Positions 37,240 through 50,770 of a stretch of DNA of 64,000 bases are shown piece after piece. This DNA comes from Rhyacophila brunnea. Its lineage: Eukaryota; Arthropoda; Insecta; Trichoptera; Rhyacophilidae. Made by a program: the position numbers and the translations under genes. The stretch lies in NCBI GenBank assembly GCA_022495005.1, contig JAGYXB010000081.1, forward strand, positions 310,001 to 374,000. Direction: 5' to 3'. Under the pieces are notes generated by a model that searched no databases, had not been told where the DNA came from, and saw nothing but the letters and a program-made list of their open reading frames with translations. Position 1 is the first letter of the stretch; each line of letters opens with the position of its first letter.

Positions 37240-37560
37240 CTTTGAAGCAATCAATCATGCGGGCGTTTTTGGCGGCCGTATCAGACCGGCGGCCAGGTGT
37301 TCATTTCTCTTCTCACCGGGCTTTCCCTTCACGTTTTCTCTCCTCCTTCGCGCGCCGGCTAATGTTCCTTTTTTGCAAAGGGTTTAACCTAATTTTTTTC
37401 CCGCCCACACCTCGACTTTTTGCACAGTATCTCACTCCGTCCAGACCTTCGCGCGTTGAATCGCACGACCTCTGTCAGATGTTTCAAATAGCTTTTTGCT
37501 TATCCCAAAACGGCTTTCAAATGGGCGTTGAATGAACCGGCATACCTTTTCCGGACACAC
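37240..37560 (-). promoter_or_regulatory. GC/CpG-rich patch upstream of the receptor gene, candidate promoter or 5' exon
   Basis: The most GC-rich patch upstream of the coding exon, about 4 kb from the start codon on the gene's 5' side. It has many CpG (GGCGGCCG, CCGGCGGCC, CGCGCGCCGG) in DNA that is otherwise strongly AT-rich. The open plus-strand frames here (37127-37387, 37242-37535) differ in frame and show no known domain, so a gene is unlikely. A promoter, untranslated first exon or enhancer is an inference from position and composition only. Confidence 0.3.
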
Positions 37561-40500
37561 TGCGATAAATTGTCAAACTAACTTTGTTTTCAAAGAGTCA
37601 CAATGCACGAAATCACTGTATCTAAACATCGCGATATCACTTTAAAATATTTAGAAACACTTGCAATAATTACTGAAGTTTAAGTAATAAACATTGTTCT
37701 TCTTTTATCCTGCTCTCTCGGGGATCGAAAATTTAAATTTATTATTTTACATTTCGGTAAGACGTTTCTTTCCCATCCCATCCGACACTTTTTTCCGTTG
37801 TTATCGCATCTTGCATTAGAGTAATGTTCTTTTGTGTTACAAAACACAATGGGAATTGGGGAAAGAAGATCTTTCTTTGGAAACACGACAAAGTGGAGAG
37901 GAAGACGTAATGGGAGATGATTTTAAAATTTAAAATGGACAGACCGATTCAATTTTGTAATTTTCATTTATCGCGCAAAATTTTCACTTTTCCACCGGCG
38001 ACTGTATCTCTAATTATTATTGTTTTGTCAAGCGCTCCCTAACGTTTTTTTTTATTTGTGCGTTTTTTTGTATCACAACACTTTTTCTCAGCATTAATTT
38101 TCTTCTAGGAATCTGAAAAAAAAGAAAGAAAATTAATACATGTTACAAAAAACATTAACATTTACTTCCGGAAACTCAATTCTTTAAAAGGATTTTGAAA
38201 TTTAAATTTCAAATTTTGTTGGTAAGTATTAGGTAGGTATGCTTTCTTCTCAGATAAATATGATGAATAAATTATTAATGTCACAATTTTAGAGAAATAT
38301 CATACATTATAGTGACCATTTAACTATCCTACATTTTTTTTACTACAAGAAGTTTTCTGTTTTAAATCATAAAAATGTGTTTGTTGATTAATTCAAACAG
38401 TAATTAATTTAATTATTCAGTGGTACATAATACATTTATTTAACTTATAATGCTAGAAATTTTGAAATTTCGTCAAAGACTGCGTAAGTCTAAAATGAAA
38501 ATGACGATTTTTTATAAATATAATATTATTTGAATAAGCATTTGTAGAGTAAGCCTAATGTATTTTTTTATAATACTTTGATTGCAAAAATATAATCATG
38601 TTATTATTTCAAAGAATTTTATCAGTTATTGAAATACTATACGTATACACATAATAATATGCACATTCTTCGATATTGCAAACTGTTAATATAACATATT
38701 ATAAGAAGACCCAAGCGCTAAATTTGTTATTTTGAGATAAACGCATTTTCAAAAACACATATAGGTATATCAAATTACATGAGTTGAGAAGAACGTGTCT
38801 CAGTTTCAGTAAAGTAAAGTATATTAATCTATTGACATCATTAAAAATAGGTTTTATAGAAACATATCGGTTGCTGTTAAATCTATGTTCTATCAAATAT
38901 CCTGTCTTACAACAAAGCATATTATCATATGTAGTAAATAAAGATAGTTTAATGTTAAAACCTGTCTAATTATACGTTTTTTTCCATACTCCCATATATT
39001 TTATATATATTGTAGTTTTCTAATTCCTGTGTAAAAAACCTATATATTAAAAAAAAAAAAAAAATTTGATTCGGCATCAAGATAGTTTATTAATATAATA
39101 ATATGACTTATTGATATATTATGTGAAGACTATTTATATACATATTCATTATAATTCCATTCTAATACTATCATCCGGTAAATTTTCTTGATATCGATGG
39201 CAATAAGCTATAATGGGACTATTCCATTATTACTCACCGAAAATATTTTCTAATTGCCATAACAATTTCACGAAAATGGCACCGCTCTTGAACATTAGCG
39301 TACTGCTAATTAATAATAATTTATAACATAAATACAGAGAATATAATTAATAAACAAGTGTAGCAATCCAAAGGGATTAAGAAAATGTGCCACAATAAAA
39401 AGATGTAAAAAGTGCACATGTCATTTCAGCCTATAATATTGTGCTACATAGTCAGAAACAACAGCTGGGGGAGATGGCAATCGTTAACCCGATAGACCCA
39501 ATCCAAAAGGCAGTCTTCCTCGAGACAATAATATGTAACGTTTCCTGAAGTTTCATGTATCAATCATGACACAATGAGTATGGATATTGCAATAGTCCGT
39601 GCGGTGAGAAAAGACAATAATAACATGAAAAAATGTGTAATTAAGAAGTTGGATGGAAAGAAGCCCTAAGTAAAACTGGAACTAAGTATTTTTTTAAATA
39701 TCACCAAAATATTATATTTCACTCTGAAAACTGCAGGTACATACATTGGTGAAAATATCAACAATAAACATACTGACACGTCTTAAAAATATACCTAGAT
39801 ATTATGATTTAGCAATTACACCTCTCTTCAAGATTGTTCGTTCAGATTTAATTTCAACAGGGTTTTGGTTATTTAAAAATAAATTGCCCAACCCTTTTTC
39901 TGAGCTTCACCAGATTTTGTCAATTGATTAGTAGTAGTTTAATCGTATTCAATAGTATCGATTTTCTCTCGTAAGTAAACTTAATATAAAATATATTATT
40001 TATATTAGGTATAGGTGTAGATAATCTGATTATTTTTAATAACTAATTTTTGCATACAATGAAGCTTACTTAGCCAAGAGTGATTTATACTCCTCAAATT
40101 ACATTTAAATTTAAATAGTTTTTTGTAGCTGATTAGTTAGCTACGTACTAAAAATATCAATAAGTAATAATATGTACAACAGTACTACACATGCTTATAA
40201 TGCAAATAGTTTTTCTAACAATATCTTGTATTAATATTCAAATTGTCAAATACAAATTTGTGATAACAACACACAATGGAGAGAGTTTTTAATGAATTAA
40301 AGTTTAATTGAAATAGGTACAGAAAAACGCAACAGTAGTACAAAGTTTTACTCAAAACATCATTCTCTCTTGTAACTCCTGTTCCCAAAGTAAAGTTAAA
40401 ATGTAATAAACGTTTTCGCAAGGTGGATTTACTTTAACGAGCTTTCTTCACACGGCTTTAATCCGAATGGAAACATTGTATGGGAACTTATTCTGAATTC

Positions 40501-40919
40501 CACGTTCATATTACCAAAAAACTACTATGTATTTTGTATTCAATTTGTTTACATCAATACTTAAATTAAATTATCCATAATCTACTTCTTCTTCTTCTTT
40601 TTCATGTGTCATTTCTTCGGTGATTGTTAGAAATCATCAAAGTGATCTTCACTTCTGAGAAATTATGCTATTATAAAACCTCATTCTCAACTAGCTATCC
40701 TTAGCTTTTTTTATCTGGAGCTTTCTATCAAAGTAACTTCAATTTCATACGCCTTATGGCAGGTAATAATATGTTGTTTATTTTAGATAGTACCGTATGA
40801 TTCATTTCTTATTTTGTCTTTCCACGATATTTTAAGTTCACTTTGATCCCGCTTCAGTCATTAGGTCGAAATAACCCCTTATCCTAAAATAATTCCCCCA
40901 AAGGGGAAATTTTGCGATA

Positions 40920-41482
40920 TGAGGCGTCTAATTCCAAAAAACGATAAGTCCACATTTGGTTAAAATCGAGAAAAAAATACGCACGTATTCTTTGTATAAT
41001 TTTACACAATATATATTTATCTATAACTTCCAAAACGCGACATAACCCTACGAAAAAAAATATTTTAAGTCTCGATTTGTTACAAAAAGCGCCAGGTCCG
41101 TGTTTCATATTATTTAAAGCTTGGTTAATCTTGCGCGTGTTTAAGTCAACCAATAAGGGAACGTTCAATATTGGAAATGGCGTCTCCCGATCTGTAGCAT
41201 CCGGTAAACTCATGACAGTGTCACGGAAATATGTGCCTTATACGGAATAAATTAAAAAATGAGGTACAAGTAGCGCTACGTCCAATTTTATTTTGCCTAT
41301 ATTTATTACATTTAAGAGTTTATTGACTGAAACAAATTGCCATTTGATTCTAATTTCGACATAGAATACAACGGAAAAATAATCTCACGATAAAACAAAC
41401 AATTGAAGCTTGAAACATAAAAACGTTGTTTCCCGAAAATATCGAATTGTGGACTTGTCGCTTTTTGTAATTAGGCGCCTCA
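40920..41482. mobile_element. MITE with about 36 bp terminal inverted repeats and TA target duplication
   Basis: 563 bp flanked by TA (40918-40919 and 41483-41484). The left end is TGAGGCGTCTAATTCCAAAA; the right end, reversed, is TGAGGCGCCTAATTACAAAA. The match continues to AAGTCCACA with about four mismatches in 36 bases. A TA duplication fits the Tc1/mariner superfamily. The 109-codon minus-strand frame inside (40884-41213) runs across the left end and is not a gene. Confidence 0.85.
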
Positions 41483-42203
41483 TATATAGTATTCTTTTTT
41501 TTTATTGAAATTTTATTTTTTTACAATAGTTCATAAGATGTACAGTGAAGTACTTTAACACAATCGTTAAAATAATTTCAAGATTTAAATTCAAAATCTG
41601 TTTTTACATTTATTTCTACCCTACAAGTCGCTAACCATACGATAAAACCTATTCTTATTGAAGATTTACATTTTTTAATTGTCTTTAACGCTTTCTTGAT
41701 ACATTTAGCTGAAAAACTAAAAATCGTCCGCAATTTTGCAATATGGCGGTCGTAGTACAGCATGCACGAGTCTCGATTTTTTGTATATTGTTACTGTGCA
41801 CAAGCACTATACATAATATGCACAGTCTCTATTTTAAGGAATTACTTCTAGAGAAAACGCTTATATGTTTAGGCTATGTATAAACCCAAAAATTCAAAAG
41901 ACTGGATCCTTCTGCATTACGCCTCGTTTGTAGTCCATGCTACTACGCCATACTGTAGCACTGGAAAAACGTTACATCGTACTATACCTACACATACGAA
42001 TGTCTAAGTTTAGATCTCCTGTTCTTGATTGATCTATACGGTATTTTATTTCTTCGGTAGGTATGATAAAAAAATTGTTTAATGAATATGCATTCCTAAT
42101 TTCAATTATTTTGAAAAAACAAGAGCATAAATTATTATTTTAAACAATCTAGTTTTTCAAATACCTACATATTGTTTTATTTCTTTTAACATACTTATGC
42201 TTT

Positions 42204-42420
42204 GAGTGTCGTGTTTTTTTTTCAAAAAAAAGATTTTTTCTATCGGTTACATGTTTGTTACGTGTAAGTGTTTTCAAAATTATGTATGTTCAATAAAAAG
42301 GTGTTACATTCTTAAATCTCGTGAATTATTCGTTGAATAAAAAAATTGTTAATTAAATTATTAACAAGTAAGTTACAATAAAAAATCTTGGAGTGATCCG
42401 TGACGTCGGTTAGTAATTAA
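42204..42420 (+). mobile_element. SINE-like repeat family D, body copy
   Basis: Contains AATTATGTATGTTCAATA, GTGAATTATTCGTTGAATAA, AATCTTGGAGTGATC and ACGTCGGTTAGTAATTAAAG, landmarks also found at 51240-51680, 62571-62940 and 63034-63640. The tRNA head is missing. A small hairpin (CATTTCAGTAATT and its reverse) follows at about 42434-42470. Confidence 0.7.
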
Positions 42421-43478
42421 AGTAATACTTGATGCATTTCAGTAATTATAATAATAAAAATTACTGAAATGAATCAATATACTATACGTTTGGTAATGGT
42501 TTCATGTCACACGCCAAAAATACACTATGATCTGATTTTCCAAATGTGCCTAAAGAATTATAACTTTTAAAACGTAGGAATAGGTACACCTTTTTTATTT
42601 CAGAGTTTGTATGATAATGAGTGGTGTTCGTGGTCCTTTATTACATAATTTTGTATATTTAAGCTCCCTATAAAAGAAGGTTTTTTTCGGAATATTTAGT
42701 TTTTACGCTATTTGGAATAAATTAAAGCCTGTTATTAATAGAAATCATTGTAAGAAACCTTTTAAAACAGATTGAATATTATTAATCTGTATAGAACTGC
42801 CTTATTTAAAAACCAGGTCGCTCGCCAGTCAAATCTGTGTAATTTTCACATTAAATTCCTTTTTATTTATGAAGAGAAAGATAATAATACAAACAAACAA
42901 GTAAAGACAAATTGAAGGCGAATAAATACGTTTCGTCAATTTCCAGCAAGTTTCCTTCACCAACTCAATTAACCTGCTTAGTGCCCTATTCTTCGGCGGG
43001 CGCTTAAATGAAAATAACGAGAAAATGTTCCGCCGTGAAAGACGGTTCCCAACAAAAGGTGCGATTTAAAATTCGCATTTCACTCGTCGCTCATGAATAA
43101 TAAAATACGTCTACCTGTTCTATACCGCTCGCACTTTACAGGTTTTTACTCAGGTAAGTACCGAACTTTAGAATTTCAGCTGTGAAAATGTGTATCACTT
43201 ATTTTGGTCCAATTAAAGTGTTAGGAAAGTAATGCGTGTAATCATATAAACAACATTATGCTATATGGCAATTTTAAATGTAAAATGTATATTAATAATC
43301 ATTCATAAGAAGAGGAAAACGTCGTATGTCATGACATTAAGCCATAGTAAGCTTATTAAAAGCAGCACATAACGTATATAAAAAAAATGACGTTAATTCG
43401 AGATGGAATAACTTTTCATTAGAAATAATAAATATTTCAGAATGTTTAGTACAAATTCAACAATACAAATCGAGGATA

Positions 43479-43855
43479 TTAGTTTCAAAGTCGATACCTA
43501 ACCTGCAGTTTTACTTTTTTATATTTTTCTTAATTCTGATTTTGTAAGTACTTTACTGTCGTGTTTGACCTCCATTAATTGTTTGTTAATTACATTTAAG
43601 TCAGAGTTTGATTGCTAAGTCATTTATAGTCATCAGCCGCCATTGTCTATATTCTACGACTAACTTTTAAAGTGATTTTTTTTATTTATTGTATTGACTT
43701 CAAAAATATTTTATTTCGTTTTTCGTCTTTTTTTAATCGTGTATAAATATGTTTGCGAGAAGAAAATATTTTATTTGCAGTCCTAAACATGCTCGACGGT
43801 TTTTTGCGATTATCTCAAAATAATGGAATTTGGAAGTTACAGACTTTGAAACTAA
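43479..43855 (-). mobile_element. Repeat family B, copy 2, uninterrupted
   Basis: 377 bp. Starts TTAGTTTCAAAGTCGATACC and ends ACAGACTTTGAAACTAA. It is the reverse-oriented relative of 18818-19461 and shows the empty site: AAAAGTTAG runs directly into the sequence that follows the insertion in copy 1. The superfamily is not certain because no target duplication is visible. Confidence 0.75.
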
Positions 43856-46310
43856 CGGCCTTAATTAAATAAATCCATGTTAGAGTATTTTATTAATTTA
43901 TTGTGAAATAAAATACTTATAAAATATAAGTATCACTAAACATTTTAAAATGTTTGTCATTTCTTTTAACAAAATATCAAAATAGGTCACCAACTAAACT
44001 ATGACTAATATGACTATTATAATATAATGTTTTCTATTGCTACAATAACACTAAAAACTGTCCGAAATCTCCATCATGTATTGTTATGCAAACAGTTCAT
44101 ATTATGAACTTATTTAAGTAGAGTGCAAAATCTCCAAATAATACATGTGTAAAACTATGTACCGTCTCATATTTAATGTGTCAATATTCCGAATGAGGAG
44201 TTATGTCAATTTCTATCTTCAAGCTGAAATGGTAATTTTCAATTTTTAATGTCTTTTTTCTGAAAAAATCTCTAAAACAATCTAGTACTTACTTATAAAT
44301 ATTTTTAAATTATATATGAATCTATCTTGATTATATATGATAATGTACACTGTAAGTGCGTTTTTACAAGAATTAACTATTGACAATTACTTTGAATGTT
44401 TGTAAAATGTAGAAAAAATCAATATTTGGGACAGATGCGCCTATATTTTTTTTAATTGTTACAATAATTAATAATGTGTTAAGGAGATTTAAAAAAATTC
44501 GCTAATCGATTATGTACACATCTTTTAGAATTTATTTAAAACATTCTGTAGATAATATAATATAATATTATTGCCAATCTTAACAATGTTTGTATTAATT
44601 AATATTATGCATTATATTAAATTTAATATATCACTAATGAACGTTAAATAAATAAACTCTGCGACGGCAAGAAAAGGTCACGTGCTTGACCTTAAATTTC
44701 TTGCCACCATATTAAAACTGAATTCAAGAGTGGAAATTCCCGAAAACTCGCGCCGAATTCCAAAGTAAAAAAACAAATTCGAACTGGCCCTGTTTATAAA
44801 TCGCCCTAATTCATTTCTTAAATGATATTTATTGACACAATAATAATGCGCACAAACGGTCACGTGATCGGTGAATTTTCATTAATTAAATAATTTTCAT
44901 GAAAGGGCTAAGCAAAATAAAATATTTCAGCTTTTCGTTTGAACGTTATGAGACGATCGGCTAAAATTGAGCTTTCTGCCAATAAAGACGTTCTTAATTA
45001 CAGTATAAACGTCAGTGGCAAAGACTTCATACTAGGCTATTATTTAAAGCCTACCTTCTTAATAAAAATATTTTTTAGTTGCATATTGACATATTTATAT
45101 ACTTAATCACTTCATTATTTTATGTTAAATAAAAATAATTTATTTTGCCAACGACAGATGTCGTATATGTGGGAATCGTAGGAATGTATTACAGTATTAC
45201 ACAGTTTACAAAACAACTGCAAAGGTATTAAAAAATATACCACAGCGCGCCGTAAATAAATAATAAACGCCGCGACGTCTCGACGTAAATAAATCTCAGA
45301 TTATGTGTGAAATAATTCTGAATTTTTTTCGTATGGACTTTACGTCTCGTAACCACAGCAAGTCTGCTGATTTGTACGAAATAAGGTAAGCTCCTAACGA
45401 AGAGCCTAAAACATTCGCGCATAATAATGTTGTCACGACTGCGCACTTTGTCCAAAATCATTAATAATTAGATAATTAAAAAAATAATTTCAACGGCGTT
45501 TAATCGAATATTAATAAAAAAGTAAGTATAGATTGTTTTTATAGATAAAAATAAATTTTATCTAATGATTTTTGATGGGTATTGGTACATGTTTTGAAAA
45601 ATACGTAATTTAAGCACATCGCTCATTTGTATGTCGTCAATGAGTTTTTGAAGTGTCATTGAATTAGAGTGTCGTTGTCATTTACTAGTGTGTACCATTC
45701 ATTAGTAGTAAATATCGTACTATTCTCGTAAGTATACCGGACAAGTGTGCTCTTTTTATCAGATCTCCACAGCCTACCTCTTTCCAAAAGTCACCCTTCG
45801 CCGCTGATAAACGTACAACAATAATATTCTCAGTGAATTTGTATTAAGTAAACTTTATGATTCATAATATATACCTATCTACACCTAAACTGCCTCCTTA
45901 AAATGAGTAACCTAACTCAACAGCAAGTTCTTAGAATAAATGATACCAAAACTGTAGATATAAAAATTCTCCGAGGCCTTATATACTATAAACTATAGTT
46001 TCTTAAAAGCTCTACTTGGTGACGCCACTATGTGACAATTCCGTTTTTTAAGTGATCGTCTGCGGGCAGCGCTCTTTGAACAAGTGGGTAATGCGGAGAA
46101 TGTGTTCCGGATGCTAGTAGAGAGTGGGAACCTCCGTACGGCAAAGCTTCAAGGATTCCGACACCATTGCCAACCTTCGTTTACCATATAGCGGTAATAC
46201 AAAAGCGATCTACTCACGATATGGGAGGCCTGAGGCGATGGACCGAGGGAAAACATACGAGCCTGTGCTTTACCCTACGCTCCAGCATCGTGGTAGTATA
46301 CTCAACACTG

Positions 46311-46326
46311 TTATATATATATATAT
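46311..46326. repeat. TA microsatellite
   Basis: Pure alternating TA run of about 16 bases next to a GC-richer unidentified stretch (46050-46290). Confidence 0.85.
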
Positions 46327-48395
46327 ACTCACATTACCATAGTCTGTATGTAATGGGAAAGTGAATATTGATATTGGTGAGAGAATTGTATCTAAAAAAA
46401 TCCTTTAATATAATAAAGATGAATTACGTATAATTAGTAATTTATTCAATTGTTCAGTGATTTTTTTATATATAAAATAATTAATATCGATTTGAAAACC
46501 ATTTTAAGATTATTTAGTGATAAAATTTATTGGAACTATTTTTTTATTTAAAAAAGTACCTACCTACTAACTTATTTTCTATGTTTATTACTTATTAAAA
46601 AAATAATATTTCGCTTTCTATATTTTGTGAAATCGATTTTTTATTATTTGAATAAAACGAAACAAATACTAAAATCCAAAGCGTAAAGAAACTGCCCAAA
46701 TTACGACGATTACGTATTTACGTTCGGTTTCCATTTAATTTTTTGAATACGATGATAATCAAAATATACTTTGGTTATTTTCTCGGTGCCCATTGAAAAT
46801 TGCGAGAACTCCCTCAAACGGGAGTTATATTAACTGTTTTAAGTGTTTTCCCGGGCTTTTAGCGAGCACACCATTATTATTTGCAATCTTTTATTTTCGT
46901 CGACACTCTTGTGCAAAGTGGACCGAATAAGGGGCAGAGGAAAATATTCATATTTCTGACTGAAAATTCCACTTCTCGGGAATAGAGAGTTCCACAATAA
47001 AACCATTATGCCCGTAATCCGTACATGCGGCGCATCTCAAACATTTTAATGCGAGTTTTTTTCTAAAGACCCACAATTTCCTTCTCGTTATTTCGTATAA
47101 GAGACACCATCAAAAGGGTATGACCTGACACAAGGGACTACAATAATGGGACACGCTAAGAAAAAAGATTTATACAGCTGCTCGAAAGAAAGGTAAAATT
47201 TGGTTAATATCATTTTGGTTATTGCAAAAATAGATTTACAAAAAGTCAACACAATTTATTTGGCACCTAACAACCTTTTAAAAATAAATCAATGCTTGCA
47301 AAATAAACATTATCAATTACTTCGTATGTAGGTATCCAATCAATTTGTAAAACTCAGTAAAAACGGATGGATAGATTTGTCATTGTTGTTAGTAAACTAT
47401 TATTTGATATTATTTATAGTCCGAACCAAAAAGCATAAATACTATAACTAGAATGAATATTATGAACTTTTGCCACTGCAAGACGTAGAAGTGTACCTAG
47501 TTGAACTGGTAGCAATATGAAAAAAATATATCATATTTATTCGAGTGTTAAAATAGAGCACATGGCAGCTGGTACTGGCACATTTCGGTATTTTGTGATG
47601 GTTTATTTTAAATAATGCTGGTTCGGCTTATTTGGCTACTAATATATACAAAATAATTAAATTGACTCGACATCTTGTTTTACAAGTAGTGGTAGCTACA
47701 TTTAAAATATATCTATTTAATGTGAATGTTACATTATGTTAGCTATAAGCTATGTCCATACTTTTTCATTTTTCGTGTGATAGATGCATGCATGTGGTGC
47801 TTGTGCAAAGGCTTGTTTGAAATAAAATTGAAGGTCACCGTTTTCAGTAACGCATGCGCTAGCGCACATTCTTTTACTGGCAACGTGCAACTTTACGTAG
47901 CTGGTTTTTTGTCAAAGTTTATTCTAAATATTCCTAAAGTTCCTAATTTAATTTAACAATAATTCCCTCAATATTATAATATTTTTAAATAATCTATAAT
48001 TTATATCAATCTTCTTGTCTTCGTTCCTTGCTCTCTTATTAGCAATGTCCACACTTGTGTGCTTTCATCGCTTAACTTTGCCTTTAACATTTTCAAAACT
48101 GCAACAGTAGTTATACGATAGTGATTGGTAACCTACGGCATGCGGAAGATTTTTTTGGTGCCTCGGACTCTGGATCTGGGGGGTCACCAACAACTTTTAA
48201 ATTATGATGAAAAGTAAATTTTTCATAAACTTTTAAGCAAATTTATTCCATTACATTATATATAATATTAAATAATATATTCACTATAATATATGTTATG
48301 CTTTATGTGCAAACATATTAATATATTGTTGTGAATTCGTAAGATATGAAAACGTACGTCATGTCTACTACTCCACTGGGGGATAATATTATAAC

Positions 48396-48843
48396 CAGGG
48401 GGTTTGAGCGGACCCTCTTTTGATTTGCTCCGCTCTAGCTCCACTCCGGGATCTAATACTTGCTCCAGCTCCGCTCCGGGTAAAAAAATTTAGTAAGTAT
48501 AATATGACAAATATTAAAAAAATAAGTACTTAAGTAGTTTTAAAATAATCGTCATTTTCATTATTAATTCTATTAAACAACATTTTCGACAGCCAATCGT
48601 CTCTCATTATTTGCCTCTTCAATCAAAAAAGTGAGGTTATTTATCACTTGGCAGTGTTGCCATATTTCAAATAATTCCAGTGTTACAAAGTGTCAAAATA
48701 TATCTACTATTTTCATTAGATTTTAGGACGAAAATTTCAAAGTAAAAAAAAAAACAACCGGAGCAGTCGAGCACTACAAATTTTTGGTGCTCCGGGTAAA
48801 ATCTCATTGCTCCAGTGCTCCGTGCTCCTGCTCCAACACTCTG
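48396..48843. mobile_element. hAT-type MITE, GCTCC-rich family, copy 1
   Basis: 448 bp, flanked by ATTATAAC (48388-48395) and AATATAAC (48844-48851), matching at 7 of 8 bases. The left end is CAGGGGGTTTGAGCGGA; the right end, reversed, is CAGAGTGTTGGAGCAGG. Both arms are packed with GCTCC/GGAGC repeats, and the middle is AT-rich. A second copy is at 63134-63601, alike over its whole length. No coding capacity was seen. Confidence 0.88.
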
Positions 48844-49977
48844 AATATAACTATTCCAACAGCGAATAATTAATACATTTTTGTAGATAAAGATTAATTT
48901 TATTTAAGTAGGATACATTTTGGTTCATAAACATTTAATGATATACAGCAGATAATATTTGTTACCCACCATTGTGACATTCTTTTAAATCCCGGCATTA
49001 AGGATGTCAGAGGCACACAATTTGTGCAATAAATCAGCCGAAAACTGGGTGTTTCTAAATAAAATGACAAATTCATAATTAAAAGATAACAAACTGCTCT
49101 CAGCGAAGCAGGTGTGTTTTTCCAGCACAAACACGTGGCGGCAGTGACGTCATCGCAGGCCTCACTGCGAGTGTGGCGCCACTAAAAAGTTTTTAACGCG
49201 GCGAAACCGCGAACCATATACCTATGCGGAGCGTCTCCACGCGTATGACATACAGGCTACATTTCACATAGTGATTCAACTACAAATTCGACATTTCTAT
49301 CAATACTGCATTTTTGAAGATTTTACTTTATTATTAGATTAAGCATTACGTAAAATGTAATATTTACTATAATTAAAGTATATTTTAATATTCGACATCA
49401 AAGTATAATTATATAAAATTAGATATTAAAGTGTAATACGGCAGAATTCTTTTGTGGATCGGTTTTCAGTGTGTGATAAATGTTTTTATGGTTTACAATA
49501 CAGAAGCCTGCACACACTGTCGTGTGTATAAAATGATGTATATTACATTGTATAAACGTGTGGCCCCTAACCCAGTGATATTGTACATGGGCAGGTGATT
49601 CCCGATAACGCATGGAATGGAAAAAGTAGCGCCTTTTTTATTACTAAAAAGCTCGGCTCTGTCACGCAGAAATTTGTCACATTTTGTGTGAGCTTTATTT
49701 CATCTACTACCTACTTTTCTTGACACCGTTTATCGGCGGTTGGAGCCATTGATAACAGTGCTTTTATACTAAGACCCGGAAAAGGATATAGTGTTCTTAC
49801 CTACATATTATATTTTATAATCTCATAATAATTATATACCTACCTAAGTACATATTTATATTTGTAAATAGTGTTTCATATAATATATTATTTAAATTGT
49901 ACTGTAGTAAATGTCGTAGTGAACAAATATTTTATACGGTTGACTATTTTTGAATTTATAATTATTATTATGAAATG

Positions 49978-50060
49978 CACCCACCGTGGTCGAGTGTGAG
50001 AATGTCCACTTCTGAAACCGTATATAGCAAGTTCAAATCCACAGGGTGTTATATTCACAT
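49978..50060 (+). mobile_element. tRNA-like SINE head
   Basis: Reads ACCCACCGTGGTCGAGTGTG (A-box-like), then GCAAGTTCAAATCCACAGGG (B box), then TATTCACATATTGTTGTT. The spacing of about 45 bp between the boxes fits a tRNA-derived head. The 3' end and duplication are not clear. Confidence 0.5.
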
Positions 50061-50634
50061 ATTGTTGTTATCTGTTTTTAATCTTGCGTTATAGAATTAA
50101 TACTTTAATAGGTTCTTGATGTTGAGCGATTGTCTAACATTTTTTTTTTCAAGTTTGATCAAGATGCATTTGGAAAGCCAGTAATGATGATAATTATCAT
50201 TCAATGAAAATATGTAATATTATGTCGCACGAAATTTATTTTTAATGTTTTACCTGAATATAGAACTTTGTAACTGTGAAATGTGTGCATTTATAATATA
50301 TATTGTGTTTGTATAATAGCACGGTCTCACGTGAGCAGTAAATTATGTATAAGAAAATTCGGTCTTTTTGACGTAGATAAATGAACTCGTCAAATTAATA
50401 TCGCAAGAAAAAGTATCTAGCTGGTATGTACAAAAAGTACTAATCTGAAAGGTATCGTATACAATTTAAAAAAATATATATATGCGGCAAGTATGCACGC
50501 ACACAAGGACATAATTTAGAGAAATCGTTGGAATTATTTTGCGTATAATAATAATAAGTAACTAAATTAGTAGATAAAAGGATAAGTAAATTAATAAATA
50601 TATCAATCAATTAATCAACATGGCTTCACTATCA

Positions 50635-50770
50635 TCATCGCCAATATGAGTCTTGGTCACCTCCAGGAAGAGATCCACTTCCGTCTGTTTACCGCAAGTT
50701 TTCTCCACCACCTCTCAAGCAAGGTCAGCAAAGCTTGTAATCTTTTAATGCGTTGACCGCAGCTCATCAT
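50635..50770 (-). pseudogene. Possible LINE ORF2 C-terminal fragment
   Basis: The minus strand reads ERWWRKLAVNRRKW and then a W-R-rich stretch, resembling the extreme C-termini of RTE or CR1-like ORF2 (pattern LA-x-NR-x-W). A similar short stretch, with the shared block TCTTGGTCACCTCCA, is at 24650-24780. Support is weak and rests on pattern only. Confidence 0.3.

Larger units (their letters stand above)
33297..48387. other. 5' flank of the receptor gene: no host gene recognised
   Basis: Apart from the MITE at 40920-41482, family B copy 2 (43479-43855) and the family D SINE at 42204-42420, this stretch is AT-rich with GC-richer patches at 35690-35930, 37240-37560, 42990-43150, 44650-44880 and 46740-47100. 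No splice-flanked coding sequence was recognised on either strand. It may contain untranslated exons and enhancers of the receptor. Confidence 0.5.

Noticed and set aside
37127..37535. Two overlapping plus-strand frames in the CpG-rich patch
   Set aside because: They occupy different frames of the same GC-rich DNA and show no domain; open frames are expected where stop codons are scarce.
40884..41213. Minus-strand 109-codon frame as a gene
   Set aside because: It crosses the left end of the TA-flanked MITE and has no motif.
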